This document shows, in pieces, positions 20,517-32,798 of a stretch of DNA of 64,000 nucleotides. The DNA lies in contig JAKGHH010000002.1 in the NCBI GenBank assembly GCA_022828595.1, positions 81,502,383 through 81,566,382 on the forward strand. The letters run 5' to 3'. Under the pieces are notes generated by a model. That model saw only the letters and a list, made by a program, of their open reading frames with translations. It did not search any database and was not told the origin of the DNA. Numbering within the stretch: position 1 is the stretch's first letter; each line of letters opens with the position of its first letter. This stretch comes from Nelumbo lutea. Its lineage: Eukaryota; Streptophyta; Magnoliopsida; Proteales; Nelumbonaceae. Both the position numbers and the translations under genes were made by a program.

Positions 20517-21196
20517 CTTAGTATGGATCCCAGGAATTAAAACCTTGGCAAACATTTTCATAAAACATAATATATATAAATATATTTTTCAAAAAAAATC
20601 TCAAACAAGTTTAAAATCTACTACCGGCAGAGAGAATGCAGTCTGCAATCATTCACTTTGTCTGACAAAGGAGCTGAATCTGTCACTATGATCACCCACT
20701 CAGGTGAATTCTCAGACTGCCCCAACATACCCAGGTTTTGGCCCTTGCTAAGGATTTCATTAATTGGCATATCAAAGATAGCTCAATCCAACACCAAGTA
20801 CAGTACCATAGTCGAGTCTAGGGGTTAGGTGTAACTTTCAAATTTTGCCCATCTATCTCCAATGTCCAAGGCATAACTGGAAAATGGTCAAGTTCAGAGT
20901 TTCAAGCAAACCCACACTACATGTGCTTCGGGTCTCACCCTAGCAGCTGAGACAAACCACCCCAACTGACTTAGCAGCACATTAGTGATAGCCTTGGTAG
21001 GATAAACCGCCACAGGTCTATCCAATGGCTGTGAATATTCTAAACTAACACGAGTCTCATAATTTTCTAGTTTAAGGGTAATTACATAGAAACAAACTAG
21101 ATATAACATGAATCAATTATGTAGTTTTATTCATTTCCAAAAAATGACAAAATGTACATCAATCTAATTGGAGCTAAGGGCATAAATTGTCTATTA

Positions 21197-21303
21197 GCTC
21201 CCACTTACACTTAGGTCCAATCAGGTACAAGCGGGAGTCCCATACTGTCCACGTGTTTCTCAAACAATTTCTGTGTCAATGGCTTAGTCAATAGATCTGC
21301 CAC
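21197..21303 (-). pseudogene. pol: Copia-4 pol 3' end and polypurine tract
   Basis: The minus strand encodes the last residues of the copia polyprotein (DPLTKPLTQ-like segment, then a stop) next to a CTCCCACTT polypurine tract. It is interrupted at 21304 by the Athila-1 LTR. The upstream part of the same element resumes, after a deletion, at about 27986. Confidence 0.75.
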
Positions 21304-22790
21304 TGGTGTGTCCAGAAAAGCATCGTTAAACACTCTGGAACACTAGCTTAAACATTTATAGAATTTTACCAATTCTCAAACAACTACTAACATAGTAAAT
21401 GGGTGAGAATGAATCGTATCCACAAGGAAGCAAGGAAAAATAATTACGTACTTTGATCCGAGAGAAGAGAATGCAAGTGGGAGTTGCAAAAATAAAAAAT
21501 AAATTAATTAAAAAATAGAATTCATTAAAACCAAGTTTGAACGGTACTGAGAATAATAAGTGCATAAAAATAAATAAATAACATAAACAACTAAATAAAA
21601 GAAACAAAATAAAAATGTCTGAAAATCCAGTCAGAAGTAGTAGTTTTTGGATCTCTCCCTCCACCCTCAAACTTTTCAAGCTAGGCCTTCTGTATTACCT
21701 GGCTGAATTTCAAATCTGCAAAAAAGAAATAAAGCACAAATTAAATCTAATAATAATAAATTTGTAGGAGGGAAAATTAAACTAGAAATTAAAGAACATA
21801 AATTAATTCTAATACTGAAGAAAATATGGTTGGGATTCAAATCTAAATGTGGCAATAGTGGTATTGGTGAACTGCAAATAAAAACCACTCCTCTTGCTTG
21901 GACATTCTCCTCTTCCTCTACCCTTGAACTTCTCAAGATCAACCTTCCTTCTTACCTGGGTGAATTGACCAACACCTTCTATAGGGCCCGTAGGACCCTT
22001 TTTATAGAGAATGGTGGACACAATTAGAAATAGGGAGAAAGATGGGGGGCAACAGTTGGGATTTAGCAAAGTTAGGGATGCCCTAGGGTTTCTAATGGAT
22101 GGATAAGATGGTTTTGAGGTGATCCTATGGATGAAAATAAAAGGAGAGGGCACCCAATATTATGTAGGGCTGAGATTTGGGCGCCCAAAAATGGAGGGTG
22201 TAGATTAGAACATATAGGGTTAAAGGGTTAAGATTAAAAGAACAGGTGGTGCCCTATATTGAATGGTTGGGATATAAGATGGAGGGAGTGGCTGAGATTT
22301 GGAGGTGAGGGGCTGAATGGTTAGGATTAGCAAAATGGGTGGCGCCCTAGGGTTTAAAATCTATAAAGGAGAGCCCTAAAGTGAGTGGTTGAGATTAAAA
22401 GAGGTAGAGGGTGGAGACTAAACACCTAGGGGGGCTAGGGTTTGCTAAGGGGGAAAAGATTTGGTTAAAAAGGCTCCCTAGGGTTTGCTAAGGAAAGGAG
22501 AGCATGGTAATACAATAGGATGGGTGCCAACTGGGTTTAGCAGATAGGAGGCGCCCTCCTATCTTAGTTCTTTACAAAAACACCCCCTCTCTCAACTGGT
22601 CTTCATACCAGCTTTCCAAAAACTACACTTCAGCCTAGAAAACTTTTCAGTTTTCTACATAATTTGCATAGAGATCCTCAGAGGTCACATAATTGATTTT
22701 AACTGGGAAAATGGTACACTTTGACTATTCTAAGACCGAAAATACCATTGAATTGATGCCCTTAAGGCATCAAAATGTAGGGTTATCACA
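21304..22790 (-). repeat. Athila-1 3' LTR
   Basis: Plus-strand TGGTGTGTCC...GGGTTATCACA, that is TGTGATAACC...GGACACACCA on the minus strand, 1487 bp. The minus-strand promoter motif TATAAAAAGGGTCC is at about 21987-22003. A CCCCCCAAAAAAT tract from 22791 is, in reverse, the polypurine tract. The 3' half is rich in AGGG/GCCCTA repeats with purine-rich strand bias. Confidence 0.88.
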
Positions 22791-23193
22791 CCCCCCAAAA
22801 AATACCCCATAATTGACTCTTCACCTTAGCAATGTAGCCTTAAAATTACACCGAATATATAGATCTTTCCCGTTACAAGGTCATCCCTAACAGAATTAAT
22901 CAAGTGTCCTGATTCCAGCATTCTCAAACTCTGTATAGATCGGTATTTGATTTTAAAATCAAATAGGTATTCTTCTTATTATTTCTAACAACGGATTTCT
23001 ACCCCAGAACTTATTTTTATTGTTACCTTTCACCGTTTTACACAAATCTCGACACTTGACTTAGGTGAAAAGACTCGGTTACTAAGTGTTAGGTAAGTGT
23101 CTTTGGCATTCCCTTTTCCGTTTGACATGAATCTCGACACTTGACTTAGGTGAAAAGACCCGGTTACTAAGTCTAGGGTATCCATTGAACTTT

Positions 23194-23265
<72 letters not shown>

Positions 23266-23884
23266 GCAACACTCTTCAGAGTAGTCCATTATCTCTTAAA
23301 AATTTGAAGAATTTTGTCTAATTTCTCGATCTTTCTTTTCCTATCTTGACAGGGGAAAACTTTGGAGTATTTTCTAATTTCTAAACAGTTTCGAAAATAT
23401 TCAAACAAGGCCAATTTTTTACTCCTATCAGATTTCTTAACTTATTATGTTTGGGAATCTCTTTTAATGGAAATTAAAAAAAATCAATAAAATTATAGTT
23501 CTAGATATTTAAAGGCTTAGTTTCACAATTTTTTCAATTTTTCTCTCTCTTTCCTCACCCCCCAACTTAAATGCCATTGTCCCTATTGGCATTACTAGAA
23601 TGATGCAAAGAAGATTTGGGCCAAAGGGAACAACGAGTAGGGTTTTCCTGAGGGGTTCAAGGTATGCCACCTGGTCTTGAAACAACAATTCTAATAGACA
23701 AAAATCAACTGAAAACTACATTGGGTTGCCTTCCAACCAACGCTAAGATTAATGTCTTCAGCCGGACACATTCAAGCACTTTGTCCATCTACGCTCTCGG
23801 ATTCACTTTCTTCTTCCGATAGAAAGGGCTCAAACTGGGCTAACCAAGGGGTAAACAAGTCATTTAAAAAGTTATCCACTATAT
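22791..23884 (-). other. Athila-1 non-coding 3' region with (TC)n
   Basis: About 1.1 kb without coding potential, collinear with 49800-50672 of Athila-2, including the paired CACTTGACTTAGGTGAAAAGAC segments (near 23053 and 23140) and CATTGGGTTGCC near 23722. A (TC)n microsatellite of about 62 bp is at 23199-23260; Athila-2 has no such expansion at the matching place (near 50080). Confidence 0.7.
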
Positions 23885-24569
23885 CTACCTTGAACTCATC
23901 TTGACTAGGTTTGGATACCTAGAGGCACTACAAACGTTTAACCGAACTTTCTGCTCCCCTAATGAATTGTTCATTTCTCCAAATTTACAGTTGATGGTCG
24001 TTGCTAGGAACAGACATCTTAAGATTAACGGGATATGGTTCAGCTCCTTGATTGGAGTCAGGTCTAGGATAAAATCCAATGGGAAGTGACAGCCCTCTAC
24101 CTTGACCTTAAGAACATTTCGAGGAGTGTTGACTGACCGATCAGCGAGCTGTAGAATTAACGGGGTTGATTTTAACTCGCTAATCCTGAACCTATCATAA
24201 ATTGATCGACGCAGAGTTATACTAGCCCTAAGATCCACTAGTGCCCAACGAAAGGTGATTCCAGTGATGACATAACTTATGAGAGGAGCACTAAGGTCTT
24301 TCACATTCCGGGGAAGTTGGATTTAGGAGAGTTGTACTAACATATGTCGAGAGCATCATTTTTTGTGGGGCTGATTGTGGCTCCATCATTTGAGTGCACA
24401 AGTCTTTCAAAAACTTGGCATAGGTCGAGACATGATGGATTGCATTGAGGAAAGGAATGTTAATATGAACATCTCGGCTCTCCTCATTGAGAGTTTCTTT
24501 GTTCTTTAGCACCGGCTCGACTATGAGTGTAATTGGAAAGGGAACTACAGGTTGGTTCACAATAGGCAC
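23885..24569 (-). pseudogene. Athila-1 aspartic protease (retropepsin)
   Basis: The minus strand encodes, from its N-terminal side, VHINIPFLNAIHHVSTYAKF, LKDLCTQMMEPQSAPQKMML, then SYVITGITFRWALVDLRASI (retropepsin loop, normally D-L-G-A-S, with Gly replaced by Arg), LILQLADRSVNTPRNVLKVK and HIPLILRCLFLATTINCKFG. This is the Athila-type gag-protease joint and core. A frameshift lies near 24300. The Gly-to-Arg change at the active-site loop would disable the enzyme. No RT follows. Confidence 0.85.
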
Positions 24570-25490
24570 TTCTTCTAAAGTTTCCTTTCATTCTTCTTCT
24601 CCCCGCAACTTAGGATCTTCATGCTCCTTTTCTTCTTCACTAACTCCCAGGTCCTCTAAAATCTGCCCACTCCTTAAGGTTATAATAGCCTTATTATTTT
24701 CAAACTAGAGGTTCTTAAGAGGTGGTTGCATTTGCTGTGGAGGAAAACCCAGTGGCTGATTTCTACAGTTCACAATCGGTTGACTCGATAGTTTCCCTAC
24801 TCCTCTTCTCACCTGGGCTTCGGCTAGCAGTTATATTTGGCTTTCTAATCTATCAAGGGACTATTGCTGATTTAGGATCAGCTATTGAAGTTGCATGAAT
24901 TGGTCATCTATTGTACATGCTTGAGGAGATTGTGGGTAAGCCTGATAAGGTTTGCCCGATTGGTTCCTAGGATGCATCTGCTAGAATTGGTTTTGCCCTT
25001 GTGGCCTCTGAAATTGTTGGGCCCTAGAGTTAGATGAATGATGGTATTGTTGGGATAGTGTGTAGGTTTGACATGATTGAGCTAGTTGAGTCCCATGGTA
25101 ATCATTGTACTCCTAGTGTGTTTGGGCTCTAGACCACTGAGAGTGCATATTTGGCAGGGGTTTTTCTTGGACTTGGGCCTATAATTGAAGTTGGGCTGAA
25201 TTTCCCACCAAAGGTTATATAGACTAGAGAATGGGTTAGCATTGGGTTGAAAAAATCTATGGGCCGCATGTACTTGGTTGACATGATGGGCCAGGCTTCC
25301 ATAGATGGAACATGGTGCATAGGATGACAATGTTGGGTATGGGCCACATTGTTGACGACGTGCAACAACTACGTCAAGTCTTTGGACATACCACTAATCT
25401 TGTCCAGTTGTCAAGATGCATGGTTCCAATCAATTTGTGGCTCAGGTTAGAAGTAGTTTCTCATTCCACAAACTCCGGTCATTGAGTTCA
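24570..25490 (-). pseudogene. gag: Athila-1 gag C-terminal part
   Basis: The minus strand contains a remnant zinc knuckle, CSIYGSLAHHVNQVH at about 25270-25315, where Athila-2 has CSICASPTHQVDDC, so the second and last Cys are lost. Gln/Pro-rich sequence follows, as in Athila-2 (about 51600-52100). Many stops. The gag N-terminal half present in Athila-2 cannot be found here. Confidence 0.65.
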
Positions 25491-27399
25491 TTTTATTTTA
25501 ACCCCCTTTTTCTTCTTTTTTTTTGAAATTTGAAATTTGAAATTTAAATTTTTGAATTTTAATTTAAAACTTAGATCTCAAAATTTAAATTCTGAAATTT
25601 AAACTCAAATTCGATTTTTTTTTAATTTTTGAAATTTAAATTCAAATTCAAATTTTGAAATTTAAATTCAAATTCAAATTTTGAAATTTAAATTTGAATT
25701 TTTAATTTTTTTTCTTTTTTTTCTTTAAAGGCTAACAAATCAACCACACGACCTAGGGGCTGACCTAGGGTTCCCTAAACTAGTGGTTCAACCAATGTGA
25801 ATCCTTTTAGGTTCACTTAGAATTACACCACTTTCTTTGGTTAGCCAGGTAAGAGGTGGGGATATGGGAGGCTCCATTTGCTCTTGCAAAAACCCAATTA
25901 AATAACCACAAGACCCACTTTGGCGTAGCCGTTTAATCTCTTTCCTTAGACACCAACTGCAGGTTATGAAAAGTAATTTCAAGCTTTCCTAAAATTCAAC
26001 ACACCTTTGAATGAAATGTGAGGCTTCCCTAAAGGATCTTGCTATCCAAATTTTGAATTTGGGTTAGGGTGAACGCACGTGGAGGGCGGTGATTTTTGGG
26101 CCAAGGAAGGGTGATGAAATCCCCATCTTATCTTATATAGGTTGGATGCCCTTAAATGAATTAACGGAAGGATAAAATAAACACAACAAAAAGCAACTAA
26201 CTACAATGCATGAACAATTGTTTCTAAAATGAAATTCAACAATTAAACATAAAAGAATAAAGCAAACAATCTAAGCAAAAGGAACAATTAAAATAATAAA
26301 AATAATTTTTAATTCAATAATTAAACATGAACAATTGTTTCAAATTCAGAATTTAAAATTTAAATTCCTAAAATTAAAATCAAAATTTTCAAATTTTTAA
26401 TTCTTTTAATTATTTTTTATTCGAAATTTTCAGATTAAAACTTCAAAATTTAAAATTCAAATTCGGATTAAAATTTAAATTTAAATTCAAATCTTAAATT
26501 TACACTCAAATTCAAAAACTTCAACATTTTCCTGTTTAGCAATTAATTATTCAATTAAACAACTAAAGGAAAAGAAATTAAATAAGGCAACAAATAATAA
26601 TTGCAAACAGAAAATAAAACAACAATTAATTGCGCTAAACAGAATTAACAACTACCAAACATAAATTCTAAAAAACTAATTGCTAATCTAAAAATTAAAC
26701 CAAAAATAAAATAAACAAAAGAAAAAAATTATGCTGAAATTTTTTTTATTTATATTTTTTTCGTTTTTTTAATAAAATAAAAACACAAATATAAAAATTA
26801 ATATGAAAATAAAATTAACGAAAGAAAAATATGCTGCAAAAATAAATAAAATAAAATAAACGAAAATGCTTTATTTCTTTTTTTGTTTTTTTATAATTTT
26901 TTATTTGAAATAAAAGAAAAAATATGTATACAATTTAAACCGATAATAAAATAAAATAAACAAAACAAAATTATGCTGCAAGAAATAAAATAAAATAAAA
27001 TAAACAATTTTTTTTTTGTTTTTTAAATCTAAAATAAAAGAAAAACACAAACCTAATAAAGCAAAAAAAATCGAACAAAAAATTAAAATAAAGAAAGAAG
27101 AATAGATCGAGAAAGAAAATGGAAGCAAAATAATACTAAAAAAATCAGATCTAGAAAAAAATAATTAAAAATTACCATTACCCTTGAAATGCATTCCAAT
27201 TTCTCTTCTCTTCTCTTCTCTTCTCTTCCATCCTGTTGTCCCGTAACACTCCAGTACCCCACCTTTCGCTATATCGTCGTGTAGAATCAAAGAGAAACAA
27301 GAACTAAACTGAGATAACGAATCAAGTAATAAAACAAAAAAGAAAAAAAAAATAGTGAAACCGATCCGGAAAAGTAAATAAAATTTTTTCTCCGTGCTT
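25491..27399 (-). other. Athila-1 AT-rich leader and low-complexity region
   Basis: Very AT-rich, with interspersed AAATTTGAAATTTAAATT motifs (25511-25705, 26340-26515) and A-rich runs (26600-27170), plus a TTCTC pentamer tandem at 27201-27228. No coding capacity beyond chance. It lies between gag and the primer-binding site, the position of the Athila leader. Confidence 0.6.
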
Positions 27400-27417
27400 C
27401 CCCAGTAACGGTGCCAA
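27400..27417 (-). other. Athila-1 primer-binding site
   Basis: The minus strand reads TTTTTGGCACCGTTACTGGG between the LTR end and the leader. This is close to the TTTGGCGCCGTTGCCGGGG signature of Athila elements. Confidence 0.8.
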
Positions 27418-27422
27418 AAACA

Positions 27423-27985
27423 TGGTGTGTCCGGATGCGCATCATTAAACACTTTGTAACACTATTTTAAACATTTAAAGAATTTTTTTGATTCTCAAAC
27501 AACAACTAACATAATAAATGGGTGAGAGCAGGTCATTTCTATGGGGAAGCAGGGGAAAAATAATTACGTACTTAGATCCGAGAGAAGAGAACTCAAGTGG
27601 GAGTTGCAGAAATAAAAAATTAATTAATTAAAAAATGAAATTCATTAAAACCAAATTTGAACAATACTGAGAATAACAAGTGCATAAAAATAAATAAATA
27701 ACATAAACAACTAAATAAAATAAAAAAAATAAAAATGTCTGAGAATCTGGTTAGAGTAGTAGTTTCCGGATTTCTCCTTCCACTCTCGAACTTTTCGAGC
27801 TCAGCCTTCTGTCTTACCTGGCCAAATTTCAAATCCGCAGAGAATAAATAAAACACAAATTAAATCTAATAAAAATAAATTTGTAGGAAAGAAAAATTAA
27901 ATTGGAAATTAAAGAACAGAGAGTAATTCTAAAACAAAAGAAAATATGGTTGGGATTCAAATCCAGAGGTGGCAATAGTGGTGTT
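27423..27985 (-). repeat. Athila-1 5' LTR, truncated
   Basis: Collinear with the first ~560 bp of 21304-22790 (TGGTGTGTCCGG..., GGCAATAGTGGTGTTG), ending at about 27985 where copia RT sequence starts. The outer ~900 bp are missing. Confidence 0.82.
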
Positions 27986-28914
27986 GATTTAACACACCAT
28001 GTGTTCCTAACCTGCAACAATGAACCCTTGAGATTGCTGCATATAGATATCTTCAGTAAAATCTCCATTCAGAAATATGGTTTTGGCATCCATTTTCCAA
28101 ATCTCATTGTCATAGTGTGCTGCTACATCTAGTAGGATCATTTTGGATTTATGCATGGCCACTAGCAAAAAGGTTTCCTCATAATCAATTACCTCTTTCT
28201 TAGTGTACCCCTTCGCTACAAGATGAGCTTTATAGGCCTCAATCATCGCATCAAGGTCCTTCTTCCCCTTGTAGATCCATTTGCAACCAATTGCTTTCAC
28301 CCCAAGGGGTGATGCTACAAGAGTCCAAACCTTGTTTGTCTCCATCGAGTCCATCTCGGCTTTCATGGCATCTACCCACTTCAAGGAATCTATATCCAAC
28401 ATAGCTTTCGTATAAGTCATGGCATCTTTCTCACTGATCGTGGCTTCCATTAAGTAACTTTCTTTATCATATTCGTAACGAACTAGAGGCCTAAAAACAC
28501 GATTATATCTTCTAGGTTGGTTATTAACTAGAGCCTGTGGGACATCTCCCACTGCTCCTGGGCTCTCTTCATCAAGAATGATTTCCTGACGATGATTGTC
28601 CAGGATGTAGTCTTCTTCCAAGAAGTAGGCATTTTGAGTACAAAACACCTTTTGCTCTTTTGGGTCATACAATAAGTAACCTCTAGAACTTATGGGGTAA
28701 CCTACGAATAGGCAATGGCTTGTATTGGATTCCAATTTGTGAGCACTTGCTATTTTAACGTGTGCAAGACAACTCAAATCTCCAAGTGTCTTACACTCGG
28801 TTTCTTACCGGCCCATAGTTCATATGGAATCCGATTCAGCACATATATCGCAGTCTCTAATAAGTAACCCAAAAAGGATATAGATAATTTTGAAAGTACG
28901 AGACCTGTGACCAT
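27986..28914 (-). pseudogene. pol: Copia-4 integrase C-terminus and RT N-terminus
   Basis: A 256-codon minus-strand frame (28777-28007) reads LFVGYPISSRGYLLYDPKEQ, KVFCTQNAYFLEEDYILDNH, GCKWIYKGKKDLDAMIEAYK, AHLVAKGYTKKEVIDYEETF and MDAKTIFLNGDFTEDIYMQQ, the integrase end and the first third of a copia RT, collinear with 8000-8900 of Copia-2. It is the longest uninterrupted copia frame in the window. It lacks the catalytic YxDD box and both ends. It is most simply the same element as 19194-21303, joined to Athila-1 by a deletion. Confidence 0.86.
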
Positions 28915-29719
28915 CCCCGCTAACCTAAGACATCGATGCCATACCCTCAACTAATGAACCTGAAGGCATAACAGTCGTTACTCCCGATGTTCGAAGCCGA
29001 GGCCTTACCTCGACTATGATCTCCATTACTAGTTGAAGTCAAGACCTCACCTTGGCCCTGGGAGTGGGGGCAAGTAATGGCTCGGTCCGCAAATGCTTGA
29101 TTGCGCCAGCCACAGCAAGGGGGAATCCTGTTGCCTTCGTATAGAACCAACCGTGGAGCAGTTAGGAGGTGTACTCGCAAGGTCATGTTGTCTAACTTTG
29201 TACGGCTCTCATCTGGTGCGTTCATCTCCATCTACCTCCAACTCGCTCAAGTATAAATATGAGGTAATACTCCCTTGACAAGGGATCCAGATCCTAGAAT
29301 TCTAATCCAGCTCTTGCATTTACTTCCAGTGCCTTGAATTAAACTTTTACACCTACCTCGCTTTATTAGCATTTACTCCTAAGGACCCAATGCACCCGAG
29401 GACTACCACCGGGACCTCGTTTGCACCTTCCCCGCCTTCCACCTTGTACTAACTTGAGCGTCGGAGCCTCCACCTCGGGTTTCCACCCGAGGCCTCTGAC
29501 ATCTCTTGTTTTGTAGTACCTCGAATCTCCTAGAACTTCTTCACCAAGCCGACGACCCGTACTCCTTAGCTTCTATCGTACTCAGAAGAGAGCATCTTGC
29601 CTTGGCCAATGGTCCTCGGCCTCGGCTTACCCTCCTCTGAACCCTCAAAGCCTTCGGCCTGCCTTTGGAACATGAAAGAAAATTTACCTCATTGCCTTCG
29701 GCTAACCCAGGTAGCAACA
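28915..29719 (+). repeat. TatA 5' LTR (left edge uncertain)
   Basis: Ends ...GGTAGCAACA just before the primer-binding site. A TATA box, AGTATAAATATGAGG, is at about 29249-29263. GC-rich, with repeated CCTCGG/GGCCTCGG motifs. The left edge meets copia sequence at about 28915; without a second LTR the true start cannot be fixed. Confidence 0.65.
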
Positions 29720-29738
29720 ATTGGCGTCGTCTATGGGA
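29720..29738 (+). other. TatA primer-binding site
   Basis: ATTGGCGTCGTCTATGGGA follows the LTR end. It is close to TTGGCGCCGTCTGTGGGA, the usual Tat primer-binding site; the matching TatB site is at 61681-61700. Confidence 0.82.
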
Positions 29739-29808
29739 CATGTTGCTGAGATGATTCCATAAAATTCACAAGAAGAAAAATCTCTAAGTCCTCCTAAGTT
29801 TGAAAGTC

Positions 29809-31290
29809 ATGGTGCAAAGAACTAGGAACAACCAGAACCTGGTCACCTACAAGCAGTTTCAAGCAGTCCTATATCGTTTGTAGTACCTCACTCAGTGTAT
29901 AGAAGAAGTCTTCCCCCGAGCAGGAGATCCCACTCGAGCCGATTGCCCAGCTGGGGTGTTAGAGAATCAGGGCCGATGAGAGCACGTCGAGCCCCCAGCC
30001 CTCAGCCAGGGTGACAATCAGCTGGCCGAGCAATCAAAGTCGAGCACCTCGGAGGAATATCCAACCTCCCAATCGAAGAGAAGAAGTGCCCACACAATCC
30101 AAAGACAGTCACTAGCCTTCGAAGCAGCATCACTACCGTCGAAGGGAGATCCCTAGAGATGATGGCAGCCATCTCGGCCACCCCGGAGTTCACTCCGAGG
30201 GCGAGAGCCGACGTCACACCACTCCTCCTCTAGTCTCAGATTTCTGGGATGTTTTGAATGATCGTCACACCCACAGGGGAGTGTACAACCCGGCCTCAGA
30301 GTACTCAAGAATTTGAGTTGATAAGAACCAAGACCGTGAAGACAGGAGTGGAGCCCACACCCCTACCGATCTGGGGCTGATCGAGTTGCAAGCCGAGCTC
30401 GGAGCCATCAGAGATGAGCTCCAACAAGTCAAGGAGAGTCGAGCTGACACCTTTGCTAGCCACGACAATTCTGTCGGCCGCATGGACACATTCACCTCGA
30501 AAATCATTTCGGAGCCTCTCCCCCCCCTCCCACTTCAAGGCTCCTACTTTGGAGATGTACAACGGGTCCTCAAACCCAAACTACCACCTGGAAAGTTTCA
30601 GAGCACTCATGATACTCTATGGGTATTCTGACACCTTGACGTGCCGAACTTTCCAGGCCACCTTCAAGGAGCAGCACGCCATTGGTTCTCCAGCCTCCTC
30701 CCATGGTCAATCAGTTCGTGGGAGCAATTTGCCACCATATTTCTCACCCGCTTCATCAGCAGTAGACAATGCTAGAAGAGTGTCGTCAAGCTCATGTCCA
30801 TCAATCAGAAACCGGGCAAAAGCTTGCAATTTTATATTGATCACTTCAAAGAAGAAGAGCTCGAGGTCAAGGACCTCGACCCCAAGGTCTCAATGCACGC
30901 CGCCATCAACGGACTCTAAGCTGCCTCCACCCTCAAGAGCTTGATCACCAAGATCCAACCAAAGACAAAGCTGGAGTTCCTCAAAAATGCCCAAAAGTAT
31001 TTTGCGGCCAAAGAGGCTTCAACCAGGGATCACCAGGAGAAGGAGGCCGAACGCAGCAGCAGGCCCTCAGGGAAGAAAAGGAAGAATGAAGACTATCGAG
31101 GTGATAGTGACAAAGATAATAGGAAGCCACCAGCCCAAAGCACGGCTTATAGCTAATATACACCACTCAACTCCTCCCGAACCCAAATCTTGATGCAGAT
31201 AGGCGAGGAGAAGTTCATGAAGTGGCCAGAGAAGATGAAGAGGAACCCCAAGACGGGGAACCCCAGAAAGTACTAAAAGTTTCACCGCGG
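29809..31290 (+). pseudogene. gag: TatA gag, first part
   Basis: Capsid protein. The likely start is the ATG at 29809 (MVQRTRNNQNLVTYKQFQ). A coiled-coil-like segment (LGAIRDELQQVKESRADTFA) is at about 30390-30450. The conserved gag fold appears as MYNGSSNPNYHLESFRALMI, LYGYSDT and later KSLQFYIDHFKEEELEVKDL and TLKSLITKIQPKTKLEFLKN. A Lys/Arg-rich tail (EKEAERSSRPSGKKRKNEDY) precedes the zinc-binding part, which begins KFHRG and is cut by Copia-5 at 31295. Frame changes at about 30560, 30640 and 30800 and several stops make it non-functional. Confidence 0.8.
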
Positions 31291-31295
31291 CATCG

Positions 31296-32798
31296 TGAAA
31301 GGATGAGAGATTCATTGTATGGATGCCTGAATCTTGCGGAATAGAATGGGCGAATTTCAAAAATTTCTCCTCATCCTACTAGGGATCGTATTCCCTATTT
31401 TAGAAAAATCATATTTTTCAAGAATCAATCTTGAACCAAGAATCGAACCAGATCTGAACAAAAAGCAGTAGGAGAGGGATATACCTGATACGAAGAAATA
31501 GTATCTCCCAATGGAGGTGTTCACGCCCAAGGAAGGAACCAAAGACTGCTGCCATTGAAGATGGAGCAGTGCAGGATGGAGCAGAATCAGCAGCGTTCTT
31601 CAAAAGAACCAGATCCTTTGCAAGAATCAGTTAGACGGTATGTGAGCACTACTTCCAATTAGTCCTTTCACAAAGAACTAATATCATGATCCAATCATGA
31701 TCACTCCTACTGAGAATAGGAAATCGAGCTGGCAGATATGGCGGCGGTAGGAAGGATGCAGCAAGAAAGAATTTTCGCAGAGGTGCTGAATTCTTTCTTC
31801 TGCGATTTCAGCTCTGAAGAAAATTTGAATATGAATCTCTAAAAGGTTGTCGCCCCCTCCTCCTTTTATAAGCTTAAAGGGATCAGCTCCTACCTAATCC
31901 CATTAGGAGTTGCTGATCCATATCATATTTGGATCAGAATTCCCTTTAAGTGATAAGGTAAACCCTTATCTTGTCTGCAGATTAGATCAGCCCTTTCCTA
32001 ATCCCATTAAGAGGTTTCTAAATCTGCTAATCTAATCTCAGAATTCGCCCCTCATTTAACTAATCAAATCAGCCCTGTTTGAAATTGGCTTTAGGCCCAA
32101 TAAGGATATGTGCTCACTTAGCCTTTCAAACTACTATCCAGTTGGGCTTCCTTGTATGGCGTGGGACCCAAACATTGATCTACACATCAGCCACATGGGT
32201 CAGCCCAGCCTTTGTTACAAAGCCTGGCAGAATACAATATCGTGGACAGTGCACCCCCTGAATTCCATCACATGGGGTCTATGGGCCCAACACTTACCCA
32301 AAGTGGCCTCTTTTCCAAGCCACCTTGTAACACCCAAGGATTGTGGGTAGATGCAAGATTAGCCCATCAGGTATTACCCTCAATGGTCTTACACTTAACT
32401 TCTCATCCCATAATGATCAAACATTGCCTGACAAGAGAGGACCTCTCCCTTGGTTGCAAGGAACAGTGTAGCAATCTCTGCTCACATGGATCTCGGGAAT
32501 TAAAACATTTTGCAAATGTTTAGAAACCGCAAAATATATATGTATATCAATATATAAATATATTTTGCAAAACAAAATTCCAATGATTGAAATCAGCTAA
32601 CGGCAGTCTTGGTTTCCCCAGACTTATCCAACGGCTGTGAACATTCTAAACTAACACGAGTCACATAAGTGTCCAGTTTAAGGGTATTACATAAAACACG
32701 CCACAATAACATGAATCAAATATATACTTTATTCATTTACAATAAATTCATAATGTACATCATTCTGATTGGAGCTAAGGGCATACAACTGTCTAATA
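31296..32798 (-). repeat. Copia-5 3' LTR
   Basis: Plus-strand TGAAAGGATGAGAG...GTCTAATA, 1503 bp. Minus-strand core promoter GCTTATAAAAGGAGG at about 31859-31873. Compared with the 5' LTR it has lost about 370 bp between two TTCC motifs (GGTTTCC joined to CCAGACTTATCC near 32617). Confidence 0.87.

Larger units (their letters stand above)
19194..21196 (-). repeat. Copia-4 3' LTR with two tandem duplications
   Basis: Plus-strand start TGAAGGGATGGGAGATC and end GTCTATTA match the Copia-2 family LTR in reverse. The minus-strand promoter motif CTATAAATAAAGG lies near 19799-19812. The length, about 2.0 kb, is inflated by a 105-bp and a 170-bp internal tandem duplication. It is followed by the family polypurine tract, so it is the 3' LTR of a minus-strand copia element. 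Confidence 0.85.
21304..27985 (-). mobile_element. Athila-1: gag-protease-only gypsy element
   Basis: On the minus strand: truncated 5' LTR (27423-27985), Athila-type primer-binding site, very AT-rich leader, gag, retropepsin, long non-coding 3' region, polypurine tract, full 3' LTR (21304-22790). RT, RNase H and integrase are absent. The same layout with the same junction is seen in Athila-2, so this looks like a non-autonomous family and not a one-off deletion. It lies in Copia-4; no target duplication is left because the right end and part of Copia-4 are deleted. Confidence 0.85.

Noticed and set aside
23030..23272. Open frame with an Arg-Glu repeat protein
   Set aside because: It is a translation of the (TC)n microsatellite at 23199-23260, not a gene.
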